A stretch of DNA of 64,000 bases from Alligator mississippiensis (lineage: Eukaryota > Chordata > Crocodylia > Alligatoridae), in NCBI RefSeq assembly GCF_030867095.1, contig NC_081824.1, positions 304,498,956 through 304,562,955 on the forward strand. The letters are read 5' to 3'. The translations under genes were made by a program, and so were the position numbers. Shown here piece after piece: positions 11,786 to 22,701 of the stretch (positions are counted from its first letter, which is position 1; each line of letters opens with the position of its first letter). A model generated the notes under the pieces. The model searched no databases. It saw only the letters and a list, made by a program, of their open reading frames with translations, and was not told where the DNA came from.

Positions 11786-12014
11786 TTATAAACAGGATGG
11801 TGATAGATTATCATAGTTTGTTGCATAAAACATGCACCTTTTCCCCAAAAAACAGATGATACAAATTGGGTGTTCATTGTGAGGAAAGACAGTGACAGTC
11901 TTTACAGCATAAGCTTCTGCCAGGTGAAAGCTAAAATAACTTTACATATAATAAACAGAACAGAAAAATGAACAGGCTTGGCTCCTTAAGATCTGCTACT
12001 CAACTATTTACTAC

Positions 12015-12230
12015 AGGGGTTCTCAACCAGGGTACATGTACCCCAGGGGCACTCAGCAGCATACTTGTGCCACCAGCACTTCTACTGCTGGCATGTCACT
12101 GGCACACTTGTCAACCAGCTGCTGGGGGAATCCTCCCCTTCCCCCCGCTCAGCCACTGGAGGAGCAGGACAAGAAGGCGAGTAGCCACATGGGTTAACAT
12201 TTGTTGCCTATAGGACTATATGCCCCAGAC
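12015..12230. mobile_element. hAT-like fragment
   Basis: It begins CAGGGGTTCTCAACCAGGGTAC, a typical hAT terminus, followed by GC-richer sequence. No right terminus or TSD is clear. Confidence 0.5.
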
Positions 12231-12317
12231 TTCAGAGGCAGACCCTGCCCCCAAATTCCCAGCCCCTCTACAAGTTCCACAGCTACATGGACTGCAGGCT
12301 ATTAAGTCTGACAACGC

Positions 12318-12412
12318 AGGTTTAGATAGGGGTGATCCTATCTTGAGAAGGGGGTTGAGCTGGATAACTCCTTGAAGGCCATTTCAGTCCTATTTTTCTG
12401 TGATTCTATACT
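12318..12412 (+). mobile_element. CR1 LINE 3' end fragment
   Basis: GGGGTGATCCTATC...AGAAGGGGGTTGAGCTGGATAAC...TTCTGTGATTCTATAC matches the terminal 3' UTR and tail of CR1, heavily 5'-truncated. Confidence 0.8.
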
Positions 12413-12682
12413 CAAAAACTTTTAGAACAGCTTGTTATAACAACACCATACATTCATTAGAAATTCCAAAACATGAGTGCAGTATTAAAATGTTTACCAT
12501 TTTTCCTTTCAAATTTAGGAACTGGACTCTTAAGTTTATACTGCATATTCCTTCCTGACAAGCACACATTATCTGAAGTTTTCTATAGATACTACCAAAC
12601 CTACTCTTTATACTACAAGTTAATATTATGCTGTTTGCCGCATACTACAGGTTAATATTATGCTGGTTTCATTAAAAAATAG

Positions 12683-12985
12683 TACCATACCAATTGGCCA
12701 ATACCGATCTGATAACTAATTTACAGGAATGCAGCTGAGTACCATGGAAAGCAGCTCCCTGCACTTAAGTCTGTGGAAGGGAATGGGTGTGGGAGAGGGA
12801 AGGGGCATGGGGAGGCAGATTGAGGGCCCCCATGGTGACCAAGGGAGTGGGGCAGAGGGCACTGCCAAACCAGGGCAGTAAATGGGACCTGGGGCCAGGG
12901 CAGGGAGCGGAATAGAGCCACAGACATTAATCGGCTATACCAGCCAAAAAAAGCCGATAGCCAATAATGTTAATTTTCCTTTTAT
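12683..12985. mobile_element. hAT-like element with GGCCGATA-type ends, diverged
   Basis: Both ends carry CCAATACCGAT and AATCGGCT...AAAAAAGCCGATAGCC sequence, like the better-preserved element at 24505-25018. The middle is GC-rich filler. Confidence 0.5.
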
Positions 12986-13085
12986 CACTGCTGATCCAAT
13001 ATAGCAACAATATATCAATGTACCTCTATAAAAAAAATTTGAAGCAGGTGACACAAACTAGGCTGCTGTATCCACCTGCCTATAG

Positions 13086-14354
13086 CAAGGGTCAGCAACC
13101 CCGGCACATTTGCTGAGCATGGCACACAAGGCCATTTTGCTCGGCATGCCACCACTAGCCCCAGCTCTGGCTAGCTGCTGCCAGCCACGCAGCCTGGGCT
13201 CCATGGTTGTCAGCAGCTACCCAGAGCCAGCGCGTGTACGTGCACCTTGGAGTGGACAGTGGAGGAGGGACCCCGGTTTCTCCCCCGCTGCTGGCACGGA
13301 GCTGATGACTGGGCTCCGGAGCCCGGCATCAGCTCCATGCTGGCAGTGACTGCACGTGCACCTCGGAGCGGACAGCAGGAGGGCTACACTGCCTCAGGGC
13401 CAGGACCTATCCCCACTGTCCGTTCTGAGGTGCACGTGTAGTCACTGCCAGCGCGGAGCTCATGCTGAAGTTGTGGAGCCCAGCACAGCTGTTTGCAGCC
13501 TGGCCACTGCTTGCTGCAGCTGCCCAGAGACCAGGCTGGCTACAAACAGCTGTGCCTGGGGCTCCAGAGCCCAGTCATCCACTCTGTGCTGGCAGCAGGG
13601 GAGAGGCTGGGGTTGCGCTGCCTCAGGCCCCAGCCACTGTCAGCTCTGAGGCGCACGTGCAGCTGTTTGCAGCCTTCCAGCTGCAGCCAGCCCCAGCTCT
13701 GTGTAGCTGCTGCCAATGAGGGAGTTCAGGCTGCTTGCAGCTGAGCCCACCTGACTCCCACCCGCTCCGAGCCCAGCGCTGGCCAAGCCCCACCACCAAG
13801 ATGAGGCTGGCACTGCCCCTTGCCAGAAGCGCTGCACATTTGCAGGCTTAGCTGTGTGGAGTAGGTGGACGGTTGGGCTGATGGGCAGGCTCCGGGCTAG
13901 GGCCTCGGCCAGCTGTGCTGCAGCCCAGGGACTGGCTCCCCGGGGAAGCACAGGGGCTCCAGCAGGCCCAGGTCACTGTTGGGTCGGATTCTGTCCAGTG
14001 GCCCAGCAGCCTGGCTCCATGCACCCTTGCACATGGTTGTGTGTTTTGTCTGCCTCTGGTTCCGTCTGTTCTGGGTGTGCGCGTCTTTTCTTGGGTGTGT
14101 GGGTATGCATGTGCGTATGTGTCTGGTTCTCTCTCCGCTCTCCTTTTTCCTTCTCTCTCTCTCTCACTGCAACATGCTTAACAAAAAAGGAACATTTATG
14201 ATTATTAAATATACTATTATGCAGTGTGTCCTGCCGTGTACTGCCCCTCTGCCTTGCCATTTTGTTTTTCTGGCATGCCAGCACTCCCACACCTTCCAAG
14301 GTAGACGTTGTGGGTTTTTTGGCACTCCGGTCAAAAAACGTTGCCTACCCCCAG
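13086..14354. mobile_element. 1.27-kb GC-rich hAT-like element
   Basis: It starts CAAGGGTCAGCAACCCCGGCAC and ends AACGTTGCCTACCCCCAG. CCTATAG immediately precedes it (13079-13085) and immediately follows it (14355-14361), a 7-of-8 TSD. A related fragment sits at 19256-19486. The many overlapping GC-rich frames, and the TGTGTG-rich stretch near 14090-14130, show no transposase domain. Confidence 0.78.
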
Positions 14355-14482
14355 CCTATAGTGCAAGCTACTAATAAGTCTAATAGTTTGAGCTAAGATT
14401 CACTGGTCCCCATATTCCTGTCACTGGATTTCAGTACAGCGCTTAACCACATCATCTGCTCCCGTTTACCCAACTCTAACAT

Positions 14483-15291
14483 TTTAATATTATAGAAGCC
14501 TAAGTCTGTCCATCTGTCCATAACGCTTTATTCACGCTCTGATTGGCTCTCTCAGCAGCCAATCAGAGTGGCATACACAGACAGGGGAGCTCCACCATGG
14601 TAGTGGGGACTGAGGGGCCGGAGTGGAGGGGGATGAGGCCCTCCCCTGGTCCTTGGAGGCAGAGGTGGATAACGAGGACCAGAGCACCACCATAATAGAG
14701 GGGACGGAGCAGGGGCTCTGCTCCTTTGAGCCAGAGGCCAGCACCCTCCCCCTGCCCCAAACAACAGCTGGCAGGGAGGAGAGGCAGCGGGGAACAGGGG
14801 AGGGAGGGAAGCAGAAAGGGGAGTGGGGGTTACTGGTGGCTGTGCCCTGCTGCAACCACAACCACCACCATGGTCACGGGTCCTGGCCCCAGCCCCTGCC
14901 CCTGCCCAAAGCGGTGGGGAGAGGCAGGGAGCGGCCTTGGCCAAAAAGCAGCGGGGGGAGGGGGAGCGAACATCCCCAGCCCTAGCCAAAAGCAGCGGGG
15001 GGAGGGGGGGGGAGAAATGGCCCAAGCCCCAGCCCAAAGGGGGGGGGGGGAAGCAGGGAGCAACCCAGGCTCCAGCCCCAGCCCAAAGCAGCAGGGGGGA
15101 TGGCCCTGGCCCGAAGCAGCCGGGGGGGGGGGGGGGGGGGAACGGTTCACGCCCTGGCCCAAAGTGGCAGTGGGGAAGCAGGGAGCAGCCCCATCCTGAG
15201 GCAGCCCGGGGGGGGGGGAAGAGGTGATGCCCCTGCCCACCCACCTCTCCCTGTCATTCTGGATGGGCAATTTGCTAGTGGGTATAATATT
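14483..15291. mobile_element. unclassified DNA-transposon-like element with G tracts
   Basis: It is bounded by ATATTATA on the left and TATAATAT on the right. Just inside the left end is a perfect 12-bp inverted repeat (14537-14568) built from CCAAT boxes. The body carries G runs of up to about 22 bases between 14998 and 15215, separated by CCC-rich 'GCCCCAGCCC' units. Superfamily is uncertain. Frames such as 14552-15244 (minus) are products of G/C runs. Confidence 0.5.
14537..14568. repeat. CCAAT-box hairpin (12-bp perfect stem)
   Basis: CTCTGATTGGCT, an 8-nt spacer CTCTCAGC, then AGCCAATCAGAG. Each arm contains a CCAAT/ATTGG core (NF-Y consensus) facing the other. The hairpin belongs to the surrounding element. 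Confidence 0.85.
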
Positions 15292-15294
15292 GAC

Positions 15295-15830
15295 ACTTTA
15301 TACAGGCTTGTTTAAAAACTTAAGTGTCTGAAAAACTATGAAAACCTCAACTGAAAGGTTTGCTGCAGCATGTCTGTTCTCTACAGTGCCAATTCAAATG
15401 CTTGTAGTTATTGCACTTTAGTTCATGAGACCAAATACACAGTCATTTAAGAGTTATTTAACCTTTAAATTCCCCTCACGTTTGTTTTAACTGATTTACG
15501 TTGTCACTAAAAAAGCATCAAAATCTGGATGCTAAGAATATCAGCATTAGATCCATGTTTTTTCCTCACAGCCAACAAACTACAAGATGCTATTTGGAAA
15601 TAAAATCTCCTTCAATGTAGCAAATATTTTACTTAGATATTGGGCCTAATGTTTAAAAAATACATTATCATATCTGAAATCAAGATGGAGGTGGGAAGTG
15701 AATCCATGTAATAAGGATGAAACAGGTCAGTTTTGGCATGTTAAAAAAAAATTACTCAAGTTACACACTCCAAAAATCAACAAGCAACTTTCAAGTGATT
15801 TAAAAGTGTTGGATGAGGAGCCAAAATGAC
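15295..15830. other. AT-rich non-coding sequence
   Basis: No feature seen. Confidence 0.5.
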
Positions 15831-15834
15831 ACTA

Positions 15835-16535
15835 GCATTCATTTTAATAAGTCTTGAAAAACTGATCACATTCTAAGAGCTAGAAGAAAATTAATGCAGT
15901 GCCAGTACTTGAGAAGAATGAAAACAGAATGGTCAAGCAACTATGGACCAGCTAGCCTCATATGAATCCTGAGCAAAATAATGACTTGTCAATAAAAAGT
16001 TATGGTTAGAAATGTGATTAATATGATTTCCTGAAAACCAGTCCCTATCAAATTAATATTGTTCTTTAAGAAGATTACAAGTCTGATTGACAATGGTTGT
16101 GTTGATTTAATGGATTTTTGTAACATTCTCGTCTCTGAATGGTATTCTGCTTAAATTAGTAGTACCATGCAAAATCAACATAACAAATTAAATAAATTAA
16201 AAACAGTTGTAAATGGGAACTTATCCTCTTGCAGGAGTATTTCTGGAAGGTTCCTGCAGTACTCTGTTCTGAACTCAATGCTATTCAATATTTTTATCAA
16301 TCAGCTGAAAGGAAACAAAACCACTGCTGATAAAGCTTGCAGATGGGAATGACTGATGGAGGGATAAGCAACACTGAGAACGGGTTATGAATGCAGAGTC
16401 ATCTGGATCACTTGGTAAACTGACAATAAATACATTTTAAATCTAGTCAAATCCAAGTTATGGCATCTAGGAACAAGATAACACGAGACATATGCTGAAA
16501 AGCATGATTAAGAGTCACAGGACTCATGGCTGTCC
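15835..16535 (+). pseudogene. old, eroded CR1/L3-type LINE fragment
   Basis: Diverged blocks recall the LINE reverse transcriptase: 'ACTATGGACCAGCTAGCCTCATATG' (NYRPASL-like), 'CTCAATGCTATTCAATATTTTTATCAAT' (LF.IFIN motif) and 'GATAAAGCTTGCAGATGGGAATGA', where the FADD box should be and its second Asp is lost. No frame is open for long. Element order and orientation are plus. It appears to resume at 17071 beyond a short hAT insertion. Confidence 0.6.
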
Positions 16536-16844
16536 AACTTAAAGCAAGCAGAGGCTACATGTTCCATGCTCTATGCCATGCACACAGGAGCTTCCCACCC
16601 TGAACCATACACATGCTCTCCCCTTGCACACACCACCCCACTTTCAGCTGCCCAGCCATGGGTTTCCCTGCTGCACCACATCATGAGTGCTCAATGAAGC
16701 CAGCTCCCCTTGCCCTGCCACATGCAGGTCCATGCAGCAGAAGCCAGGAGGGGGAGAGGGAGGGAGGGACCAGAATAATAATGGCAAGTAGTGGTAGCAC
16801 TGGAATCCAGGGGGAGCCTACTAACCTTTCATGGACTGCTAGAG

Positions 16845-17062
16845 CAGCGTTTCTCAACCTGTGGACAAACTTTAAAAATGGATTCTCCTTTAAAGAAGAA
16901 AAACATGGGAAACAGTGGCTTTTCCCTTACAGGCTGCCTACCTGCCCCATACACTTGGGGGCTGGGGCCTGGGGGCAGCAGGTTGGGAGTTATGGGCACT
17001 GGGTCAGGACTGGCCAATGTTTATAAATGGGTTCTGGTACAAAAAAAACGTTGAGAACACTG
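16845..17062. mobile_element. 218-bp hAT MITE with TSD
   Basis: It starts CAGCGTTTCTCAACCTGTGG and ends GTTGAGAACACTG, which are inverted repeats. The flanks TGCTAGAG and CACTAGAG match at 6 of 8 bases. It lies in the region of the old LINE at 15835-17230. Confidence 0.78.
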
Positions 17063-17070
17063 CACTAGAG

Positions 17071-17235
17071 GGACAGCCCTGTTATAGATAACCAGCTGAA
17101 TGCAAGCTTCCAGAGTGATACCATTAATAGAGAGCTAACACCAGTGGTATGCATTAAGGGGAATACTGTGTTGAGAACCATGAAACTGTTAGGAATCTGA
17201 TAAATTCCAGCTGGCTACTACTAGAAAAAAAGAGA
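17071..17235 (+). pseudogene. probable continuation of the eroded CR1/L3 copy
   Basis: 'GATAACCAGCTGAATGCAAGC' resembles the 'd.Ds.LN.S' region that follows the reverse-transcriptase core in CR1-like ORF2. Assignment is tentative. Confidence 0.35.
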
Positions 17236-18450
17236 AATAGCAGTACAGGAAGACAGAGCAAACTGGTACAGGAAAAAACCTTCCTGAACAAACTAAAAGG
17301 TTATTCAAAAAGAAAAGAAACAAATTGCCCAAATCCATGGCACTCATGAAGCTCTGGGGTGGCAATGGCAGGAGGAAGAGAAGTAATGCTGTTCCTTTCC
17401 AGGAAGAGAGTGGTACAATTTCAAGTTTTGGAAGCTTACCACTGGCTGTTACAAATGCTGAAAACTAAAATAATCCATGGAGGATACCTTGGTGAGAATA
17501 TCAGTGACTCAGAGCCTTTCCCAGGAAAAGGAGTTCAGACCCAGCTATACACCTGGCATTGCTATTACACAGTGGGTTTTGCTTTTTTCACCTTAACATG
17601 GGTTTGTAGCAGTTGAGTTCAGACCTCTGGGTATGGGACTTGAAATCATTCAAATAAGAGAGAGTGGGACTAAAGACAAAGTCACTAAATGGGTTATAAA
17701 CAAACAAAGACACAAAAGACTGGAAATAATCTGTCAGATTGAAAAAAATGTAAGGAATGAGAAAGGAAACAAAACTGAAGGCAATGCAGGAAAAAAATAT
17801 CACAGGGTGGAGGAAGAGGAACAGATCCACCAGAAGACAAAAACAATATTCTGTATTGTTTTTTTACTTTTTCCTTAAGAAAAACAAAGAAAAAAGGGTC
17901 AATTTCTAATATAATAATTAAAAACAGAATAAGCTAAAAATAAAATTATCACACTGTCTGGGTACAGTGGCAGAGATTTTTTTTTTTAAAATACCAGCTG
18001 GTAAAAGTTCAAATAGATAAAAAAATTAAAGTTCTATATGTTACTTTTTCCCTGCACTTTTCTCCGATTTGAAATATATCCAACGTGGTAAACCTAAAAT
18101 CAAGCATTTTCTTTTCTTTGTTTTTATTTACTACTCCTAAACTGGAGACAAATGCACCTTGAAATCTGTATATTGTTACCCAAGCTATCGCAATTATGTA
18201 AAATACATTTTTCTTCACTAGTCTCGCATTCAGTTTGGGGATTTCAAGATCCTTTACATACAAGTTATGCTGAAAGTAAGAAATAACAACAATATATTTA
18301 AAATACATACATACTATGGAAACATTATTTTGTAAGATTCAATTCAGTGAAGTATTACATGGACAGATATTCAAACCATTACCAATGGCAAAAAAATTAA
18401 AAGAAAGCAAATTTCATCCAGTTTCTATATTCAGAAATCTGACCTTTTTG
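17236..18450. other. AT-rich non-coding sequence
   Basis: The K-rich frame at 17633-17878 is an A-rich artefact. I see no element termini or exon. Confidence 0.5.
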
Positions 18451-18499
18451 AAGTGAAAACCATGCAAAAAAACCTAGAATTTAACAAAACCTACGACAC

Positions 18500-18813
18500 C
18501 ATCTCAGATACTAAATGTGGTAATACCTTTATAGATGTCTATAGAAGACTGAGGGGGGATTTAATAGCAGTTCAACTACCTGAAGAGGGTTCCAAAGAAG
18601 ATGGAAATAGACTGTTCTCAGTGGTGGCAGATGACAAAACAAGAATCAATGGTCTCAAGGTGCAGCAAGGGAAGTTTAGGTTAGAGATCAAGAAAAACCT
18701 CTCTCACGAGGAGGGTGGTAAAGCACTGGAACAGGTTACCCAGAGAAATGGAATCTCCATCCTTGGAGATTTAAGACTTGGCTAGACAAAGCCCTGGCCA
18801 AGATGATCTAGTT
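18500..18813 (+). mobile_element. CR1 LINE 3' portion, interrupted (part 1)
   Basis: It encodes the C-terminal tail of CR1 ORF2 and 3' UTR ('RRLRGDLIAVQL', 'NGLKVQQGKFRLEI', 'EEGGKALEQVTQRNGI'), a portion shared with the copy ending at 63865. It is cut after GATGATCTAGTT by the insertion at 18814 and resumes at 20571 with GGAGATGGTCCTGC. Confidence 0.9.
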
Positions 18814-19255
18814 CAGGGGTGTCCAACCTTTTTGAATGTGGGGCCGGATCACGAACTTTTTATCATCCAGTGGGCCAGCGAGCCATATTCAAAGACCTCA
18901 CAGGAAGTGGTATCACATCAGGAAGTGATGTCACGTGACCTTTGACACCAATGAAGCTGCAGGAAGTGACAATGAAATGGGTCTGAAAATGTGGTTTAAA
19001 ACCCATATTTTGCCTACCCCTGATCTAGGCATAGCTATGCTTATGTTCTACTATGGGTACTTCTCATGCTTCCGGGCTTTGCTGGTTGCCCCCACCACCA
19101 CCCTTCCCCTTTCTGTTATATGTGTCAGGGTGTTTTTAAGTCTTCCTCAGAGGTACTGGATATTGGCTAGAGCCGAGGCTAGGGACTTTAACTGGGGTGT
19201 GCCAACGTTCCTACTGGGACCAAATCCAGAGGTTTTTAGCTAGGGGGTTATGTCC

Positions 19256-19486
19256 AGAGGTAGGCAACCCCTTCCATGGGTGCCAGAGCACAGCACACAA
19301 AGGCACTTTGCTTGGCACGTGTGCCTTGGGGCAGACTTCAGGGGAAGGGCCAGGGCTGTGCTGCCACAAGAAGGATAAAGCCCCTCATGGCTCCCCCGCT
19401 ATCTACCCCTGGCACGCCAACATTTTACAAGTCAAGGCTGCGGGTGTTTTTGGCACTGCCCAAAAAAAGCTGCTGAGCCCTGGCCT
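19256..19486. mobile_element. nested hAT fragment (13086-family)
   Basis: It begins CCAGAGGTAGGCAACCCC and ends TTTTTGGCACTGCCCAAAAAAAGCTGCTGAGCCCTGG, paralleling both ends of the 13086-14354 element ('...GGTTTTTTTGGCACTCCGGTCAAAAAACG'). It interrupts a CR1-like 3' sequence. Confidence 0.7.
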
Positions 19487-19807
19487 TGCTCCTCTGCTTG
19501 GGATCAGGAAGGAATTTTACCCCATGATTAGATTAGAGCAGACTGTGGAGGTTTTTCCCTTCCTTTGTAAAGCTCCAGCACCTGGTTTCTGGGACGTGGG
19601 CACAGCTGCCTCCCAGGAGGGAAGACCAGGCTTTGAGGTTAAAGCCTCGGCCCCAGGTGGGGGTCAGAGCTGAGCCTCCCTCCCCTGTGAAAGGCAGGGA
19701 CCACCCCCACACACACACAGGTGCCAGGAGCCCACAGTCACCGGCCTGGCCCCAGGGGAGGTCCCGTCTTCCTGCCCCACCCCTGGCACGGCCTGGCCCA
19801 GCCCTAC

Positions 19808-19892
19808 CTGTGGCACCCCAGCTGGGCAGGAGGCGGCAGAGGGAGACAACGAGAGCGAGCCCGGCTGCCACGCCGCCACCGTGGGCCTGCAT
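19808..19892 (-). CDS. signal-peptide first-exon-like segment inside a transposon
   Basis: On the minus strand an ATG at 19892 opens 28 codons: MQAHGGG, a hydrophobic run VAAGLALVVSLCRLL, then PSWGAT. One base later (ACA G) comes the donor GTAGGGC, giving phase 1. A short N-region, an alanine/leucine/valine core and a small-residue end are the hallmarks of a secretory signal peptide. A phase-1 junction straight after the signal peptide is typical of first exons of extracellular or Ig-type proteins. The upstream minus sequence (to about 20110) is CpG-rich, as in a promoter or 5' UTR. The frame also lies in a longer open frame (20306 to 19533), so openness alone is weak evidence. The segment could be a captured host exon carried by the hAT element, or chance in GC-rich DNA. 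I cannot name the gene. Confidence 0.4.
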
Positions 19893-20570
19893 CGCCGAGC
19901 TGGAGGGAGCCAGGGCTGGGCAGCACCTCAGGACGCAGCGAGCGCAGGCTCTGACTGAGCCCGGGGCCGCCCCATGCGGCGCAGCCAATGTCGACAGCCC
20001 AGCAGGAGGAGGTGCCTGCCCGCGCCGCTCTACCTCCGCCAGCAACCCAGGGCCGGGCAGCCAAGCCAGCCTGCCTCTTGCCTGCAGGCAGGGAGCCGCG
20101 AGTTTCTCAGACCAGGAAGCAGTGGCTTCCCCATGTGGTGCTGGAGACGGGAGGAGGCAGGCCAGGTCTGCACCGGCCAGCAGAAGCAGCAGCGGAGCTG
20201 TGCGCCACTCGGGAGGGGATGAACCTGGCCAGAGAGGCAAGGGCTCAGCTGCATTTTCCCCCTGCTTAAGTGCAGCTGAGCCCCCTGCAGCTCTGGCTGT
20301 GCTCATCCTGTCCTGAGAGGCACATGGCTACTCCTCTTCTCACACGCACCGTGTCGGCAACGTCAAGCTGACACGGTGCATGTGGGAACCTTGTCCCTTC
20401 CCCAGCACTTCAGCAGCCATTAGGAAGCTGCCGAGAGGCTGGAGGAGGGACAAGAGGCAGGAACGAAAGTATACGGTGTTTACTTTCATTTCCCATCGCG
20501 GCACTGTGGGCCACAGAAAATGCCTTGGTGGCGGCCTTCAGGCCATATGTTGGACAAGCCTGATCTAGTT

Positions 20571-20653
20571 GGAGATGGTCCTGCTTTGAGCAGGGGGTTG
20601 GACAAGATGACCTCATGAGGTTCGTTGCAACTCTAATTTTCTATGATCCTATA
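20571..20653 (+). mobile_element. CR1 LINE 3' end (part 2)
   Basis: GAGCAGGGGGTTGGACAAGATGACC... to TTCTATGATCCTATAAC is the terminal CR1 3' UTR that continues from 18813. Confidence 0.92.
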
Positions 20654-20654
20654 A

Positions 20655-21917
20655 CACAGGGAAGAGCTTTATCACATATCAGCTACTGCTCAGAAATTGC
20701 TTATTTGCATGCTTTTATCCCATGGTAGCTTACGCCTCAATGAAACAGGTCTAATCTATCGCAGGTTAGCTTCTACTTTATCCCAAAGTAAGCGTGTGCA
20801 TAGCCAGTTACCACCAAACTGTGTGTGTGGTCCCCTTTGATACACAAAGTTATTAGCAAATCCTTATTCTAAGACCAGCCTGGCATATGGAATTGACTCT
20901 TTACTGTCAAACATAAGGCCTGCAGAGCCACTCTATCCAGACTGCTGGACTACCAGCAGGCCACAGGAAGTTCACAGGCATGACATCGAGAAGTAGCTTG
21001 CCACAGAATCTGAGGCCAGACGGCTACAAATTACACAGTAAACTGCAGCAGAAGGGCAAGCAAGGGTGATAATGAGCCCTCTGGCTGACCCTACTTCCCT
21101 GGATACTGGCCACTATCACATGCTCTGCACTGGAGCTGAATCTGCTGCTTCCTTGTGTCCTAGAGTGCATCAGGCCCACAAAAAGCCCTGTAGTCTGGAT
21201 TCACCCCAGGACAGAGGCAAGTTTGACACCTCTGCTGTAACACGTTGATCATTTCTTAAGAGATCTGGTCTCAGCACCTGACTAAACGGGTCCTTTTCCA
21301 TTGAAAAACAACCTTCTTCTGAATTCTATTCCGTATGATAATTTGTAGAATAGTGCATATGACTATGGAAGCCACTAAGCAGTAAGACTATTCAATTAAA
21401 TTACCATAAGTAATTCTTTCAGTGTGAATATAGATTTGAACTTACAGACAGACAATATGGGTTTCTGATTTTCAGATCAGAGGTAATAGAAAGTAGGGCA
21501 GGTGGCATCTTGAAGACTTATTAGTTATATACATTTATGTTGTTTGTGCTGGAAGCTCTTTTATTTTAGTTTGGAACTTTCTTCCCCCCAAACTGGTCTT
21601 ATGCCTGCTAGAAAGAAATGCTGTTCCTACAAAGGGAAAACCCAATCCATCAGTGTTTGGCAGATTTCATTTCAGGGACAGGCCATACACATTCTGTAGC
21701 CTACAGAAAAACAGGAATGCTCTTCCTCTATCCACTGCTTCCCTTTGCCAGTTATATTTCCCTCTAGTTTCAGGCCTTAAGAGAGATTTAGTTCCTTGCA
21801 CATGAATAGTCAACAGGATGGATGGAGCTGGAGGTAAAACTAAAAAATTCACTTAATAGGGTTATCAGTGATAGGGTTAATATTTTGCTCTTTACTCCAA
21901 GAAGAATTTGAATCTGG

Positions 21918-21965
<48 letters not shown>

Positions 21966-22100
21966 CAAGCCGAGATCTCTAGCAGTCCCTGTAATGTTCA
22001 GAGCTATTTCAACGCCAGCCAACATAATACAGCCAGATAGCCAATTAGATACAATTTATCACTATATTAGATATTAACAAACTACACTTTGGGCTAGGAT
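20655..22100. other. mostly unique non-coding sequence
   Basis: It contains a SINE-like stretch near 21490-21560 (GGTGGCATCTTGAAGACTTATTAGTT, the inverse of a common vertebrate SINE tail). The minus frame at 21667-21852 has no support. The GACA repeat is listed separately. Confidence 0.45.
21918..21965. repeat. (GACA)n microsatellite
   Basis: About 12 tandem GACA units. Confidence 0.98.
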
Positions 22101-22104
22101 CAGA

Positions 22105-22400
22105 TTGTACATGTCATCCACTGGAGACACTACTATTGGGGCACTCTCAATCTGCTCAACATCAACTGATCGTCAGATGGTTCCAGGGACACACAGGGAC
22201 TTAAGCTCGCCCTGTGGAACCTTGTCCATGCATGGGGAGTCTGGGATAATAATCCTGGACTCCCCCTGCACTAGTAGGTACAGTGCAATTGGATCTGATC
22301 CCTGATCCCAAAATCATGCTTTCTGCCAAGCACATGTGGCATGGCAGGAGGTGTGACTGTTAGGATCATGGATCAGATCCCATCATACCTTCAAACAAAC
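22105..22400. mobile_element. MITE with palindromic GATCTGATCC core
   Basis: GTGCAATTGGATCTGATCCCTGATCCC is mirrored by GGATCATGGATCAGATCCC about 85 bp later. The same palindromic core occurs at 53995-54105, with 'CCTGGRCTCCCC' sequence shared nearby, so this is a repeat family. Class unknown. Confidence 0.6.
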
Positions 22401-22544
22401 ATCTGCCAATGGCCTGAGGGTGCTACGCCATGCAGCTGTGTAACAGGGTTGACTGTATAGCTTTAGTAATAAAATAAACAACAGTTTGTATGAAATGGTT
22501 TGGATAGGGATGATTCTGCCTCAGGCAGGAAGCTGGACTACATC

Positions 22545-22640
22545 AGTGGGGGGCAATATTTTGGGCAGGTGTACCACAAATCAATCCTGCTGTCCCCAAG
22601 TGTCACTCCAATTCCCTTCCCCTGCCCAATCTCCAGCTCT
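22545..22640. mobile_element. hAT fragment (2703 family)
   Basis: CAGTGGGGGGCAATATTTTGGGCAGGTGTACCACAAATC resembles the start of the 2703-2911 element. Confidence 0.6.
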
Positions 22641-22701
22641 ACCTTCTGTTCTCTGCCTTATCAGCTTCTCAAGGTTCTTTGGATAAATGTTATCTGAAAT
22701 A

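Larger units (their letters stand above)
18814..20562. mobile_element. 1.75-kb hAT-like insertion with perfect 8-bp TSD
   Basis: Termini are CAGGGGTGTCCAACCT and, inverted, CAGGCTTGTCCAACAT. ATCTAGTT occurs exactly at both junctions (18806-18813 and 20563-20570), and removing the element restores a continuous CR1 sequence. Inside are a CR1-like 3' segment (about 19060-19255 and 19487-19600), a fragment of the 13086-type hAT (19256-19486), and a CpG-rich core (about 19650-20300) with a first-exon-like segment on the minus strand. No transposase is visible, so mobilisation would have been in trans. Confidence 0.88.

Noticed and set aside
12473..12655. 60-codon plus frame (MSAVLKCLPFF...)
   Set aside because: AT-rich chance frame; no splice or promoter context.
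14552..15244. Long minus-strand open frame (230 codons) and its neighbours
   Set aside because: Generated by G/C homopolymers inside a repeat element; composition is almost only P, G, S, A and L with no domain.
19633..20316. 227-codon plus-strand frame opposite the signal-peptide segment
   Set aside because: Pro/Ala/Arg-rich shadow of the GC-rich core; no signal, domain or splice structure on this strand.
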